NCBI RefSeq assembly: GCF_002368395.1
Contig: NZ_AP018254.1
Location: forward strand, 5,580,001-5,644,000
Length of the DNA stretch: 64,000 nucleotides
Origin: Calothrix sp. NIES-3974
Lineage (GTDB): Bacteria; Cyanobacteriota; Cyanobacteriia; Cyanobacteriales; Nostocaceae
Direction of reading: 5' to 3'
Shown in pieces: positions 1-9,579 of this stretch. The position numbers and the translations under genes were made by a program. Below the pieces are notes generated by a model. It worked only from the letters and a program-made list of their open reading frames with translations. It ran no database searches and was not told the origin of the DNA. Position 1 is the stretch's first letter, and every line of letters starts with the position of its first letter.

Positions 1-60
1 AGTCGCTAGATTTTGTCTCAATTATAACCTTTACAAGGGTGTTGAGTACAAAAAATCAGC

Positions 61-210
61 ATTGTTGAATTTTGGCATGAATTATAATTATTTACATTTT
101 GGATGAAAATCAAAATAATCATATTTGTGTAGAGAGGTAGCATTGCTACGTCTCTACTGCTACCTCTCTACACAAGGTCAAATTTTCAATTTAGATTTGT
201 ATTCAACAAT
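61..210. repeat. MITE-like element, family A, copy 1
   Basis: A 150-bp AT-rich element is bounded by perfect 10-bp inverted ends (ATTGTTGAAT and ATTCAACAAT). Its centre is a nested palindrome built on GTAGAGA...TCTCTAC. A second copy lies at 13923-14060 and a half copy at about 29832-29912. It has no coding capacity. I infer a non-autonomous mobile repeat; no target duplication is obvious. Confidence 0.6.
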
Positions 211-484
211 CCTCAAAAATCTAATACCTACCCGCAACAATTCTTGTCCCCCATCCTCAAAATTCTCACTCCCTATCCCCATCCATAATTCTGAATCCAA
301 CTAGGGTATATACTTGCTGCATGAGTAGATTTATAAATAATTTAATTAATTCAATCAATGGTGGACAGAAAGTAGATGTAATGGTGGTTTGATATAAGCA
401 ATAACAATAGCAGACCGCCTTTCATTCGTCGGGAAGTCGGTGACTTCACCGCATACCATCAAATCTGAATGCCGATAAATTTTT
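211..484. other. Non-coding upstream region of the acetyltransferase gene
   Basis: AT-rich sequence between the family A element and the first gene. It presumably carries the promoter. I saw no clear NtcA-type palindrome and no strong Shine-Dalgarno immediately before the start codon. Confidence 0.4.
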
Positions 485-1231
485 ATGAAACAACCCTATC
501 ACCCAATTTGGCATTTTCCAACTGCAAAAATGTTAAATTATTCCCTAAATTATCTGCTCAAAAGTTTCGGTTTATACCAATTTTGGCAAGTCCTTAAGCA
601 AGATTTTCAAATTATTTTTGAACGCGACCCCGCTGCACGGAATTGGTTAGAAGTAATTTTATGTTACCCAGGATTGCATGCTTTATTTTTGTATCGAATA
701 GCCCATTATTTATATTTACGCAACATTTTAGTTTTACCGCGTTTAATTTCCCATCTAGCTCGATTTTTAACCGGGATTGAAATTCATCCCGGAGCCAAAA
801 TTGGTCACGGAGTATTTATTGACCACGGGATTGGTGTGGTGGTCGGTGAAACCGCAATTATTGGTGATTATGTACTCATTTATCAAGGTGTCACTTTGGG
901 TGGAACCGGAAAAGAAACCGGAAAACGTCATCCCACTTTGGGTAATAACGTTGTTGTTGGTGCTGGTGCTAAGGTTCTGGGGAATATTCACATCGGCGAT
1001 CGCGTTCGTGTTGGTGCTGGTAGTGTGGTACTTCGCGATGTACCCGACGATTGCACTGTGGTAGGAATTCCTGGACGCAATATCTGTCGCAATGGAAATG
1101 AGTGTCTTGCTGTCCTGGAACATGGAAAGCTCCCTGATGTGGAGGGTAATCTGATTCGTTCTTTAGTTTCCCGTGTGCAAACTCTGGAAACACAACTACA
1201 AACCCTGCAAAACCAACAACATCAAAAGTGA
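485..1231 (+). CDS. cysE: Serine O-acetyltransferase (NifP/CysE type)
   Basis: Catalyses L-serine + acetyl-CoA to O-acetylserine, the first committed step of cysteine synthesis. The core, from about residue 45, has the FERDPAA motif typical of short-form enzymes. It is followed by a left-handed beta-helix of hexapeptide repeats (residues ~95-205) with the catalytic segments [10 protein letters not shown] and GKRHPTLG. The protein is 248 aa with about 30 extra residues before the conserved start, so Met16 is an alternative start. A leucine/glutamine-rich tail follows the helix. It lies upstream of nifV-nifZ-nifT. In Azotobacter and Anabaena nif clusters a homologue (nifP) supplies cysteine for Fe-S cluster assembly, so a nitrogen-fixation role is likely but inferred. 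Confidence 0.9.
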   Translation: MKQPYHPIWHFPTAKMLNYSLNYLLKSFGLYQFWQVLKQDFQIIFERDPAARNWLEVILCYPGLHALFLYRIAHYLYLRNILVLPRLISHLARFLTGIEIHPGAKIGHGVFIDHGIGVVVGETAIIGDYVLIYQGVTLGGTGKETGKRHPTLGNNVVVGAGAKVLGNIHIGDRVRVGAGSVVLRDVPDDCTVVGIPGRNICRNGNECLAVLEHGKLPDVEGNLIRSLVSRVQTLETQLQTLQNQQHQK

Positions 1232-1352
1232 TTTTTATACTTGTGTACGCAGATATATTTCCCGCTTAGTTTGTTGACAGATAACGGTTAACAGTTGACC
1301 TTTAAGCATTAACAGTCTTAACAAAAAGCCCACTTATTGCCGTTTAAAGTAT

Positions 1353-1619
1353 ATGTTGAATTCCCCAAATTCCCATATTTTCACCACCCAGATTCTCCAA
1401 TTCCATTGTGGTGATCAACCAGCTTTACGTTTTACCTATCGCTGGCCAATTTTCCAACGCTTACAAGAGTTATCAATTCCCTGTTCCTGTCTTGCTGACG
1501 GTACTTTAGAAGTACAAGTAGAAACTCCTCTAACTGCTTTACAAGTACGTAGCGTAGTTATGCAATACACAGCATCCCGTCACCAATTAATAACCTGGCT
1601 AGAATTTTGTTGGCAATAG
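1353..1619 (+). CDS. Conserved hypothetical protein (88 aa)
   Basis: Small soluble protein of unknown function. It has no membrane segment or recognisable motif; two Cys residues occur in an SIPCSCLADG segment, and the C-terminus is Trp-rich (ITWLEFCWQ). It starts 121 bp after the acetyltransferase gene on the same strand, with ATG as start codon. The composition looks like an ordinary cyanobacterial protein. The position between cysE/nifP and nifV suggests a possible nif-cluster passenger, but no function can be assigned. Confidence 0.6.
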   Translation: MLNSPNSHIFTTQILQFHCGDQPALRFTYRWPIFQRLQELSIPCSCLADGTLEVQVETPLTALQVRSVVMQYTASRHQLITWLEFCWQ

Positions 1620-1690
1620 TAAATTTAGATTACCATGATGCCAATTTCCAAGATACCTTCAAAATTACCATTGTTGTCAAAAATCTCTAT

Positions 1691-1798
1691 CTGGATTGCT
1701 CACGAGTAAGTTGTAAACCTTGAGTAACGAATTCATTTTCCTTCTATTCACTACTCCCTACTCCCTGTGAGTTTTAGGGTTTTGTGAGAAATGCGGGT
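1691..1798. repeat. Dispersed short repeat, family C, copy 1
   Basis: About 110 bp starting near CTGGATT-CTCACGAGTAAG and ending TTTTGTGAGAAATGCGGG. The ends are imperfect inverted repeats and the middle is rich in ACTCCCTACTCCCT. Related copies lie at 17041-17156, 24281-24382, 35986-36114 and 47737-47853, all between genes. Non-coding; presumably a non-autonomous mobile repeat. Confidence 0.6.
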
Positions 1799-2411
1799 CT
1801 AGAGTTTTTGTTCGCATTATCTGTTAATTAGGTTAGTCCCTAACATCATTTTATTCATGATTAGCTGACAATATAAATCCCATCGCTATCTTTTTTTCGC
1901 CGTTCTTGAACATTTAGCGTTGGATTTCGATGAAGTCGGGACTTTTTCACGGAATACCTATTTAAGTCATTGGGTAAACCTGTAGCAATTGGTTACAGAA
2001 TAGCAATCTTCAAATCCGATTTCTTTTCTGTTTACCTCCCTTTACGGGTGTCGAACTCACGAGGGTAAGTCCGATAAATTATAGTCATCAAGATATTTCT
2101 CAATTTGACTCAGAGTTGATGTATTTATTCATGATTATCGCTAATTTTTTCTATTAGCTTCGGCAACTACTGTTGATAGTTGAGGATAGATAATTAGCTG
2201 GGCAAGTTTATCTGATTTCAGTTGATTTGTTTGTGACTATAAAACCCAGTATAACTAGAAAATTTTGCCTGGGAATAATATCGTGATGATTCTTAATTTC
2301 TGGATGATGCGTATGTAGAGACGACCTATCGGGTCGTCTCTACTAAAATTCCCACCACCTGCATTGTTGATTTTGATATTTACGAGCCATTTTTAGCTGG
2401 AAGAATTGATT
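1799..2411. other. Non-coding gap with one hairpin
   Basis: No supportable gene. A strong palindrome (GTAGAGACGACC-loop-GGTCGTCTCTAC) lies at 2315-2343. It belongs to the same GTAGAGACG hairpin group seen at 29874-29902, 41029-41057 and 57522-57547. Confidence 0.5.
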
Positions 2412-2606
2412 ATGATAAATTATCGACGCAAGCGCAAATTTATCCGGTTTCTCCAACAGGAATTACAACTATCAAAGGCAGATATATCCGTTGCCTTGCG
2501 TCACAACGAGGTCGAAACCGCACCATTACCAATGTTACTTTGGCAATATGGATTTGTAAATATCGACCAGTTAGAGCGTATCTTTGATTGGTTAGAAAAC
2601 CAGTAG
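2412..2606 (+). CDS. DUF2949 family protein
   Basis: A 64-residue protein that I recognise as the small cyanobacterial DUF2949 family: a basic N-terminus (YRRKRK), then helical sequence ending IDQLERIFDWLENQ. Function unknown. The ATG at 2412 is preferred over an in-frame TTG at 2406 because GGAAG at 2399-2403 is correctly spaced only for the ATG. It is flanked by non-coding sequence and is not obviously part of an operon. Confidence 0.7.
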   Translation: MINYRRKRKFIRFLQQELQLSKADISVALRHNEVETAPLPMLLWQYGFVNIDQLERIFDWLENQ

Positions 2607-2690
2607 AGATGACCCCTAGAAGTGATAGCGTGACTTCTCCCTGAGTCGGGTCGTCTATGAAAATTCATTGAACAACCCAAGAGGATATTT

Positions 2691-2801
2691 ATGATTGTAG
2701 TTCTATTTTTTGGTTTAACCTTAATTGGTAGTTTTGGTTTCATCTCCGGGTATATGAGTCAGATGTTATTCACTAACTCTTTGCCATCACGGGGGAAATA
2801 A
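2691..2801 (+). CDS. Small single-span membrane protein (36 aa), putative
   Basis: ATG at 2691 is preceded by AAGAGGA at a normal distance. The product is one hydrophobic helix (residues ~2-25, rich in V, L, F, G and I) with a short polar tail ending SLPSRGK. It is too short to recognise by family. It is proposed as real because of the ribosome-binding site and clean membrane-helix pattern, but chance cannot be excluded. It lies 84 bp downstream of the DUF2949 gene and could be co-transcribed. Confidence 0.4.
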   Translation: MIVVLFFGLTLIGSFGFISGYMSQMLFTNSLPSRGK

Positions 2802-3514
2802 AATCGGGATTTACGCAGTTACTACCCAGTTACATAACTGCACTTCTTCGTGTAGCGGATCAACCCTAGGGTCGCAGGAAGTAATCTCAAAGTCTTTTTT
2901 TCTGAATTAGGACTTACACAAGTGTCACCAAAATTCTGATTTTTTGTTTGTAGTCAGTACCCATAGCGCTGACTTTGAGAACTAAGGTCCTCACTACGAA
3001 CTCGTAAGTCATGGGAATAAATGCGTAAGTCCTAAAAATTAAATTTTCTTGTCTGTAATTGTTTAGTAGAATACAGATAGAGAATCAATCATCAGGAAAA
3101 ATTAAGAATGTTCAAAGATTAATAGTGTTGTGAAAAACAGTCAATTTTTCCGCATTATTAATTAATTTTTCCCAACTAGCAAATAAGTATCTCAACCTAT
3201 TGATAGTGTACTTTAATTAAATCAGTTATATTGATTGGAGAGACGGGATATTAAACTTCCTCCATAATCAAAACTGGAGTTTTCGTCATTGCGAATCAGG
3301 TAGACTTGAAGCAGCTAATCACGACTAAGAACTACAGTTCTCAAACTGGATAGGTTTTCAATCCTATTTTCTCCCAGATAATGCTGTGTGTTTATCAGTA
3401 CAGACAATCCAAAAATATTCATATTTACTGCTAAAAATATGACCGAAAAAAAGTCTAAAATCCGCAAATAGTTAATTGGGAGATATTCAATTCGGAAGGG
3501 GCAAAAAATAGATA
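2802..3514. other. Non-coding region upstream of nifV
   Basis: About 700 bp without a supportable gene. It carries the nifV ribosome-binding site (GGAAGGGG, near 3496). I could not identify a sigma-54-like or NtcA/CnfR-type site with confidence. Confidence 0.4.
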
Positions 3515-4651
3515 ATGAGTCAAATTTGTATCAATGATACAACTCTGCGTGATGGAGAACAAGCCGCAGGAGTTGCATTTAACCTGCAAGAGAAAATTGC
3601 GATCGCTCAATTTTTGGATAGCATTGGTGTTCATGAACTAGAGGTGGGAATTCCCGCAATGGGAGAACATGAAATTAATGCCATCAAAGCCATTGGTGAA
3701 TTAGGGTTAAAGGCTGATTTATTGGGATGGAATCGCGCTATAATTGCCGATATTCAAGCATCCATTGCCGCAGGATTGCGACGAATTCATATTTCCATCC
3801 CCGTTTCTGGGATTCAAATCGCGGCTAAATTTCGTGGACAATGGGAAGTCACCCTGAATCACCTCAAAGATGCCATTAGTTTTGCAGTCGATCACGACTT
3901 GTGGGTTGCAGTTGGAGGTGAAGACTCATCCCGCGCTGATGAAAGTTTTTTGCTTGATGTTGCCTTTAATGCTCAATCTTGGGGTGCATCCCGTTTTCGT
4001 TTTTGCGATACGGTGGGTATTCTTGACCCCTTCACTACCTACGAAAAAGTCCAACGACTGGTGAAATTTTTGCGAATTCCGGTGGAAATGCACACCCATA
4101 ACGATTTTGGACTCGCAACGGCAAACGCTTTAGCTGGTATCAAAGCTGGTGCGACTTCAGTAAATACTACCGTGAATGGACTGGGGGAAAGAGCTGGAAA
4201 TGCAGCTTTAGAAGAGGTTGTCATGGCTCTCAAGCACCTGTACAAACAGGATATTACCATTGATACACCACGCTTATTGGAATTATCTCGTCTGGTTGCA
4301 AGCGCATCTGGTTCGAGTATTCCCCCTTGGAAAGCGATTGTCGGTGAAAATACTTTCACCCATGAATCGGGAATACATGCTCATGGTGTAATTAAAAACC
4401 CCCTCACCTATGAACCCTTTGCACCGGAAGAAGTTGGTTGGGAACGGAAGTTAGTTGTGGGGAAACACTCCGGACGGCATCTACTCACTAATATTTTACA
4501 AAACCACGGTATTAATCTTGATTATGAACAAACCCAATTAGTTTTGGATGCGGTTCGTCAAGAATCTACCAACAAAAAACGTAATTTAACCGCCGAAGAA
4601 TTATTAAATTTAGCAATGCAAGTGAGATATTCCCATGCAACAATCGGATGA
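3515..4651 (+). CDS. nifV: Homocitrate synthase NifV
   Basis: Condenses acetyl-CoA and 2-oxoglutarate to homocitrate, the organic ligand of the nitrogenase FeMo-cofactor. The 378-aa protein has the HMG-CoA-lyase-like TIM barrel. The signature [17 protein letters not shown] is at the N-terminus, with [10 protein letters not shown] and the metal-binding [13 protein letters not shown] segment later, and HESGIHAHG in the C-terminal part. The length is usual for NifV and shorter than LeuA, and the nifZ/nifT context separates it from leucine-pathway synthases. GGAAGGGG precedes the ATG. It overlaps nifZ by 17 bp, implying translational coupling. Confidence 0.95.
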   Translation: MSQICINDTTLRDGEQAAGVAFNLQEKIAIAQFLDSIGVHELEVGIPAMGEHEINAIKAIGELGLKADLLGWNRAIIADIQASIAAGLRRIHISIPVSGIQIAAKFRGQWEVTLNHLKDAISFAVDHDLWVAVGGEDSSRADESFLLDVAFNAQSWGASRFRFCDTVGILDPFTTYEKVQRLVKFLRIPVEMHTHNDFGLATANALAGIKAGATSVNTTVNGLGERAGNAALEEVVMALKHLYKQDITIDTPRLLELSRLVASASGSSIPPWKAIVGENTFTHESGIHAHGVIKNPLTYEPFAPEEVGWERKLVVGKHSGRHLLTNILQNHGINLDYEQTQLVLDAVRQESTNKKRNLTAEELLNLAMQVRYSHATIG

Positions 4652-4925
4652 AATGGAATTATTTTCCCCTCCAGAATTTGATGTTGGTGATAAGGTTCGT
4701 ACCCGTAAACTCCTGAAAAATGATGGTACTTTTCCCGGTCAAGAAATTGGTACTGTCTTAGCACAAAAAGGTGAGATTGGTTACGTGGTCAGCATCGGTA
4801 CATTCCTGCAAAAGTCCTATATTTATGCAGTACATTTTTTAAAAACAGGGTTCGTCGTCGGTTGTCGCAAAAAAGAATTAGAACTTATTGAAAAAAATCC
4901 AGATTTGGAAAGGGAACAATCATGA
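4635..4925 (+). CDS. nifZ: Nitrogen fixation protein NifZ
   Basis: A 96-aa accessory protein. NifZ helps mature the second P-cluster of the nitrogenase MoFe protein. The segment [21 protein letters not shown] followed by [20 protein letters not shown] is the conserved SH3-like NifZ core. The first ATG (4635) lies inside nifV; an in-frame ATG at 4653, just after the nifV stop, is an equally plausible start. The stop overlaps the nifT start by 4 bp (ATGA). The three genes form a tight nifV-nifZ-nifT operon. Confidence 0.92.
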   Translation: MQQSDEMELFSPPEFDVGDKVRTRKLLKNDGTFPGQEIGTVLAQKGEIGYVVSIGTFLQKSYIYAVHFLKTGFVVGCRKKELELIEKNPDLEREQS

Positions 4926-5125
4926 AAGTAATGTTACGTGAAAATTCACTGGGAAAATTAACCGTGTATGTTCCCAAAAAAGACTTGGAAGAAGAGGTGA
5001 TTAAACAAACGGAATCTGATGGGGGGAAAGTATTTACTTTAGCTAATGGTTGGGAATTGGAATTTAGTAATTTAAGTGACCCTCTTAAGTTACCGCAAAC
5101 CGTTGAAGCGAGAAGAATAAGTTGA
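4922..5125 (+). CDS. nifT: Nitrogen fixation protein NifT/FixU
   Basis: A 67-aa protein of the NifT/FixU family ([20 protein letters not shown], then GWELEF). The precise role is unknown; homologues are dispensable or mildly affect nitrogenase maturation. It is last in the nifVZT operon, with its ATG overlapping the nifZ stop. A dispersed repeat follows immediately. Confidence 0.92.
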   Translation: MKVMLRENSLGKLTVYVPKKDLEEEVIKQTESDGGKVFTLANGWELEFSNLSDPLKLPQTVEARRIS

Positions 5126-5126
5126 A

Positions 5127-5240
5127 TAATTCGTAATAGCCTGCGGCAACGCTTCGCGTACGTAATTTGTAATACCCGCTACGTGGGAAGCAGGCTACGT
5201 AATTCTTAATAGTCTATGATAACGCTTTGCGGACGTAATT
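5127..5240. repeat. Heptamer/palindromic repeat cluster, family E, copy 1
   Basis: Starts and ends with AATTCGTAAT/ACGTAATT-type heptamers. It encloses palindromic modules (CCCGCTACGTGGG, GCGGCAACGCTTCGCG). The same mosaic occurs at 25371-25516, 32713-32776 and 53961-54034. It resembles the short tandemly repeated repetitive sequences of heterocystous cyanobacteria. Confidence 0.6.
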
Positions 5241-5326
5241 AAGAGTTAGGAATTAATAATTATTAATTATGAATTAGTTTATAGGGGCGAGCAATTGTTC
5301 GCCTGTATTTTTTCTCATAGAGTATA

Positions 5327-5905
5327 ATGACAATGGGGCAGAAATATTTACGCTTATCCTCCTTTGATATCGAGGGCGATTATGTGGGTATAGTCAAAAA
5401 GTATCTGTATTTAATTACAGATGGTAAACGGATACTGATTAAACTATCGAAAACTCTACGCCAAAATTTTGATCTATATTCCCTACCGAAAATGACGCGG
5501 ATTCGTCTTTCCGGTGTCATCAAATTAAATATACATAATTCACGATTAAAACTGCATACGGAAAATATATCCGCGATCGCTTTCCCCCATTCCTCTGGGG
5601 AAATACGGAGTTATCCAGAAATTAATCACACCAAACAGCCACCCTGTCCACCCAACGCGAAAATCATGATTTGTCAAAAATCAGGTTGCCGCAAACGGGG
5701 TAGTGAGAAATTACTATCCCAGTTACAACAAACACTGAAGGCAGAGGGATTACACCAGCAAGTCAAAATTCAAACAACGGGATGTCAAAAACAGTGTAAA
5801 CAAGCACCTAGCTGTATTCTGAAAGTTGGTAAAAATAAGTACCATCAAATTCGACCGGGAGCGATAAAACAGAAACTGAAGAAAGACATATCTACTCAAA
5901 AATAG
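5327..5905 (+). CDS. (2Fe-2S) ferredoxin domain protein
   Basis: A 192-aa protein with two parts. The N-terminal ~95 residues are a beta-rich domain of unknown function (VGIVKKYLYLITDGKRILIKL). The C-terminal ~80 residues are a thioredoxin-like [2Fe-2S] fold with four spaced cysteines (CQKSGC, then TTGCQKQC, QAPSC), as in cyanobacterial proteins found beside nif genes. Likely an electron carrier or Fe-S accessory for nitrogen fixation, by context only. ATG at 5327; a second Met two codons on is possible. Its 3' end overlaps the convergent pentapeptide gene by 14 bp. Confidence 0.8.
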   Translation: MTMGQKYLRLSSFDIEGDYVGIVKKYLYLITDGKRILIKLSKTLRQNFDLYSLPKMTRIRLSGVIKLNIHNSRLKLHTENISAIAFPHSSGEIRSYPEINHTKQPPCPPNAKIMICQKSGCRKRGSEKLLSQLQQTLKAEGLHQQVKIQTTGCQKQCKQAPSCILKVGKNKYHQIRPGAIKQKLKKDISTQK

Positions 5906-6881
5906 CACCGCGATCGCGTAGTTCTGCTTGAATTTTTTCGGAAATACCTTTTTGCTGTTTGCTAAAGCGTGTCTGCTGCAATTGTGTCTGAGACCAATTG
6001 ACATTGGTCAAATCAAACTTGCGTAAATCTGTATTTGCTAAATTTGCACCGCTTAAATCAGCATCCTTCAGACTATCGCCAACAAAAATATTATTGACTA
6101 TTTCCCAGACTAGTTTCCATTTCGGTGCGATCGCTGTCCGATGATTCAACTTCACACCTAGTAAATTTGCTCCCGTTAAGTTGACTTGATTTAAACTAGC
6201 TGCTTCTAAATTTGCATTTGTTAAATTAGCATTTGTTAAATCCACATCAAACATTTTTGCTGCATCTAATTGAGCAGCTTTTAAATTGGCTTGAGCTAAA
6301 TTCACGTGACGTAAAATTGCTTCACTTAATTGTACAGATTTTAAAATAGCTCCCCGTAAATCCGCATCTTGCAATCGGACATTGCTCATGTAAGCACCAG
6401 TTAAATCTGCATCGATTAACCTTGTCTGTGTTAGGTTTCCATTCCACAGATAGGCTTCCCGTAAACTCGCTGTTTCTAATTTTGCTCCTACTAAAACCGC
6501 TCCACTCAGATTTACTCCTGTTAAATTAGCACCTGTTAAATCTGCACCACTCAAATCCGCACAGCTAAGGTTAGCACTCGCTAAATCAGCATTATGTAAA
6601 TCTCCATTCCGCAAACAAATACTATTGAGGTTTGCACCTCGTAATGTAGTTGTAGATAAGTTACTCCCAGTTAAATCCGCATTATTTAAATCTACACCAT
6701 CTAATACCGCTTGTTCTAGATTTGCATAGCTTAAGTTGACACCGCTTAAATATTGATTACTCCAGTTTATCCCAGCAAAACTTTTATTAGCATCATTTAT
6801 AAATAATGAATTCAACTCAGATAAATTATAATTTTGACTTGGGTTAAAGCTGGTAAATTCATCAGTCAACTTTGGGTTCAT
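5892..6881 (-). CDS. Pentapeptide repeat protein
   Basis: About 329 aa. After ~35 non-repetitive residues it consists of A(D/N)LXX repeats (NADLTGSNLSTTTLRGANL and so on) forming a right-handed quadrilateral beta-helix. A short break (~residues 240-262, HRTAIAPKWKLVWEIV) precedes a final helix block ending in a charged tail. Such proteins are abundant in cyanobacteria and their partners are mostly unknown. There is no signal peptide, so it is probably cytosolic. The ATG at 6881 is preferred over an upstream TTG because AAGAG precedes it. Confidence 0.85.
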   Translation of the reverse strand: MNPKLTDEFTSFNPSQNYNLSELNSLFINDANKSFAGINWSNQYLSGVNLSYANLEQAVLDGVDLNNADLTGSNLSTTTLRGANLNSICLRNGDLHNADLASANLSCADLSGADLTGANLTGVNLSGAVLVGAKLETASLREAYLWNGNLTQTRLIDADLTGAYMSNVRLQDADLRGAILKSVQLSEAILRHVNLAQANLKAAQLDAAKMFDVDLTNANLTNANLEAASLNQVNLTGANLLGVKLNHRTAIAPKWKLVWEIVNNIFVGDSLKDADLSGANLANTDLRKFDLTNVNWSQTQLQQTRFSKQQKGISEKIQAELRDRGAIFE

Positions 6882-7685
6882 GTTTCTCTTGGGACAATAC
6901 AAGTTTTAAGTGTTCAGCAGTTTAGGTTTTGAGACATGGGACTTGACAAAAAAGCACATTCATCGCTCAGTATCTTGGGTGACACTTTGATAAATTGTGT
7001 ACAATAAATTAGGGTTTTTAGTTTCATGCACCGATAATCAGTTGTGGCGATATCGTCTATCCAAAGACATAAATATCACTTGAAACTGATATTAAATTGT
7101 CTGAGACGGCTGATAATTATATCAGCGCAAAAAACAGATAAGCACGTTTTATCTGTTTCACCTGTATTTAGCTGTATATCTCTAGGTCGGAAGTGTATTC
7201 ACGATTACTTATGGATTCACAGCCAATATTTGATTCTTTAAATTTTTACCACACTTTGTCGCTTTAAGTCCAAGTTTGACCCATGATTATTCTAAAACTT
7301 TGACCTGTGAGCTCTAGCCCTTGGTAGTTAAGAATTTATCAAGCCTCAACCGCGCTTATACCTAGTGTAAGATTTTTCTGTAAACACCAAAGCTTTATCA
7401 AATATTCAGCCTAGCTTCATAATATTAAATATTATTTGGACAGATTAAAAAAAATAAAAACTTGGGAATAATCTGTTATATCGTTTACGCCAATTATCGC
7501 TACATATTGGGGGCTATAAGTGTTAATTATTCTAGTTTTCTTGCAAAGTAAAAGAGAATCGATATTACTTCTGTAATTTCAATTTATCATAGGTTTGAAT
7601 ATGGGTTTTATCAAACCTTTACCAAGCTCCATTTCGGAGTTTTTGAAAATATTAGTGATTGCAGAGGGGCTTACGTATATATATA
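6882..7685. other. Non-coding region
   Basis: AT-rich sequence with no supportable gene. A 65-codon open frame at 7044-7241 has no ribosome-binding site or family resemblance. A segment near 7485-7520 (TATCGTTTACGCCAATTATCGC) resembles one near 33080-33120, indicating another decayed dispersed repeat. Confidence 0.4.
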
Positions 7686-7811
7686 CAGCAATCCGATTTA
7701 AGTCGTGAAAAATAGCGTGCCGTTGACTGATGACTGGTGACTGTTAACCGTCAACTGTCAATTGTTAACAACCCTACATGTAAGATTTCACAAATCCCGC
7801 TCGGACTGCTG
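7686..7811. repeat. MITE-like element, family B, copy 1
   Basis: A 126-bp element bounded by near-perfect inverted ends (CAGCAATCCG / CGGACTGCTG). Internal motifs include GACTGTTAACCGTCAACTG and ACATGTAAGATTT. Other copies lie at 13021-13167 and 36431-36606. Non-coding. Confidence 0.6.
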
Positions 7812-7862
7812 TCGTAATGTAAAAATATAGTCAGTACGTAAGTCCCCTGCTTGTTCTGAACC

Positions 7863-8237
7863 CTAGGCTTGGCTTTTAATATTTAAGTCGGGATTGCGCT
7901 GCACAAAATATTTGCTCAAAAATGTATTAACTAGGGAAAGTACAACTGGTGCAATGATAATTGCTGGTAGACCATTGATTGAAAATCCAGGGACAAAAGC
8001 TGCTGCTAACCACAGACAGACTCCATTCACAACCAGAGAAAAAAGTCCTAATGTCAAGATATTTAAAGGTAGGGAAAAGAAGGAAACTACTGGTCTAACG
8101 GTTGAATTAATAATACCAATTACGACACCAGCAATCAGTGCAGATGCAAATGTGGCAATGTTTACACCCGGAACAGCCAGATCAACAATTAATAGACTCA
8201 AAGCAGTGGCTAAAACAGTAAAGAAATATGACAGCAT
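7863..8237 (-). CDS. Phage holin family / YvlD-like membrane protein
   Basis: A 124-aa protein with four hydrophobic segments (residues ~5-25, 30-50, 55-78, 85-112). Conserved features include TVRPVVSFFSLPLNILTLGLF and a Gly/Pro-rich C-terminal span. This matches the four-helix family commonly annotated as phage holin family protein. In free-living bacteria these are general inner-membrane proteins of unknown role rather than phage lysis factors. It stands alone with no phage genes nearby. Confidence 0.8.
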   Translation of the reverse strand: MLSYFFTVLATALSLLIVDLAVPGVNIATFASALIAGVVIGIINSTVRPVVSFFSLPLNILTLGLFSLVVNGVCLWLAAAFVPGFSINGLPAIIIAPVVLSLVNTFLSKYFVQRNPDLNIKSQA

Positions 8238-8678
8238 ATGATTTTCCTAATCTTAATTGGGGTTCATCAAGGTGATATAGTTCTCTATCGCTTAGTTCTC
8301 AATATGTATGTTAATCCGATTTGATTTCTGATGGAAATCTATGACGACCAGCTGTTAATGATATAGAGTCAGCAGATTTATCTTCAGGGTTAATCAAAAG
8401 GAATAATCAAATATTTTGACTAAGCATAGCGAATGGGATTACAAGTTTTTGAATATGACTATATTTACCTTTCAGCCTTGATTATTACGAATTTAAAAAA
8501 TTCTGACATCTTTATAAAGATTGATTGGTATCTCTATCTCCAGATATGTATCATTTTTACAAATAGTCTATTTCCTTCGACCGCAAGATAAAACCTAACT
8601 ATTCATTTATGTAGAGGATTTTCCAGGTAAGACGATTAATAATAAAGCTAATAAGTTGAATCAATACAGGATATAGAT
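8238..8678. other. Non-coding divergent intergenic region
   Basis: Between two divergent small membrane-protein genes; it presumably holds both promoters. No gene or clear regulatory motif is visible. Confidence 0.4.
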
Positions 8679-8876
8679 ATGAACACCAGATTTTTGAGAT
8701 ACATACTTGCTGTCCTTGTTCCCCCTGTTGGTGTCTTTTTGACCTACGGTGTAGGTATAACCTTAGTTATCAATATTTTGTTAACTCTGTTGGGTTGGGT
8801 TCCCGGTTCTATTCATGGGGTCTGGTCTGTGGCAAAGTATTACGAAACGGCTGAAGAAGGTACTAGAACTTATTAA
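8679..8876 (+). CDS. Pmp3/YqaE family small membrane protein
   Basis: A 65-aa proteolipid with two membrane helices and the family hallmark PPVGVFL after the first helix, then LLTLLGWVPGSIHGVW. Family members (plant RCI2, yeast Pmp3, E. coli YqaE) are stress-induced and affect membrane potential. ATG start. A strong hairpin terminator follows about 190 bp downstream. Confidence 0.85.
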   Translation: MNTRFLRYILAVLVPPVGVFLTYGVGITLVINILLTLLGWVPGSIHGVWSVAKYYETAEEGTRTY

Positions 8877-9068
8877 ATCAGAAATTATGCTAGGTTTATC
8901 TACAGTTATGCTCAAAAGTCTGGGGGAATTTCAAAATCTGATTTCTCCTATACGTGTATGGGAAGCTACACTACAAGTATCTATGTAACAATTACGTTTG
9001 TTTTGGTGATTTATAGATGGCTTTCTCCTTTTAATCTCCTTATATTTGTGAATGTGTGTTGAAAAAGA

Positions 9069-9100
9069 GCCTTATCCTTTTGGATAAGGCTTATTTCTCT
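9069..9100 (+). terminator. Rho-independent terminator
   Basis: Perfect 9-bp stem GCCTTATCC / GGATAAGGC with a TTTT loop, followed by a T-rich run (TTATTTCTCTTTTT). It is the likely end of the Pmp3-family transcript. Confidence 0.75.
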
Positions 9101-9288
9101 TTTTCATAAAGCTTTGATTCCCGGTATAGCTATATAGAATATTGCTCGAATTAGCGATCGCTATTTTTTTATGGGTAAATTTACTGGATTTGTGTTAGGC
9201 TATCGCTACGGGGAGTTAGCGCGAAAGTGCTTCTTTTACCTTGTTGCAGCGAATTGGTATGTGTAGATGCTCCCCAGGTGACTGGCTT

Positions 9289-9476
9289 AGAGGATGTTGG
9301 TCAAGTATCAATAAATACTTTATCAACCACTTTTTGAAGACTGTCAATAGGCTTAAACGGTATATTTTTCAAGATAAAGTACAGACGCAACATGTCGCGT
9401 CTCTCCCGATTCCCTTCTCCCTACTCCCAAAAAACGAGCTGATTAAGTATTAAAATCAACTTTTAAAACATCCTCT
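9289..9476. repeat. MITE-like element, family D, copy 1
   Basis: A 188-bp element with perfect 10-bp inverted ends AGAGGATGTT / AACATCCTCT. Internal signatures are CAATAAATACTTTATCAACCA and a GACGCAACATGTCGCGTC palindrome. A second full copy with the same ends lies in the opposite orientation at 31114-31265. Decayed parts are near 16860-16965 and 19250-19400. Confidence 0.65.
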
Positions 9477-9579
9477 TAGTTTGGAGAGTGATTCTGAGGA
9501 AAATTGATGCGATCGCGCTCAATTATATGAGGAGATTGATATCATCAAATTTGAGAAATATAACCACAAGGAAAATCAA

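Noticed and set aside
7044-7241. 65-codon plus-strand ORF
   Set aside because: No ribosome-binding site, unusual composition and no recognisable motif within a repeat-like region.
7863-8237. Prophage indicated by a holin-family gene
   Set aside because: No other phage gene is in the area; this family is a common chromosomal membrane protein.
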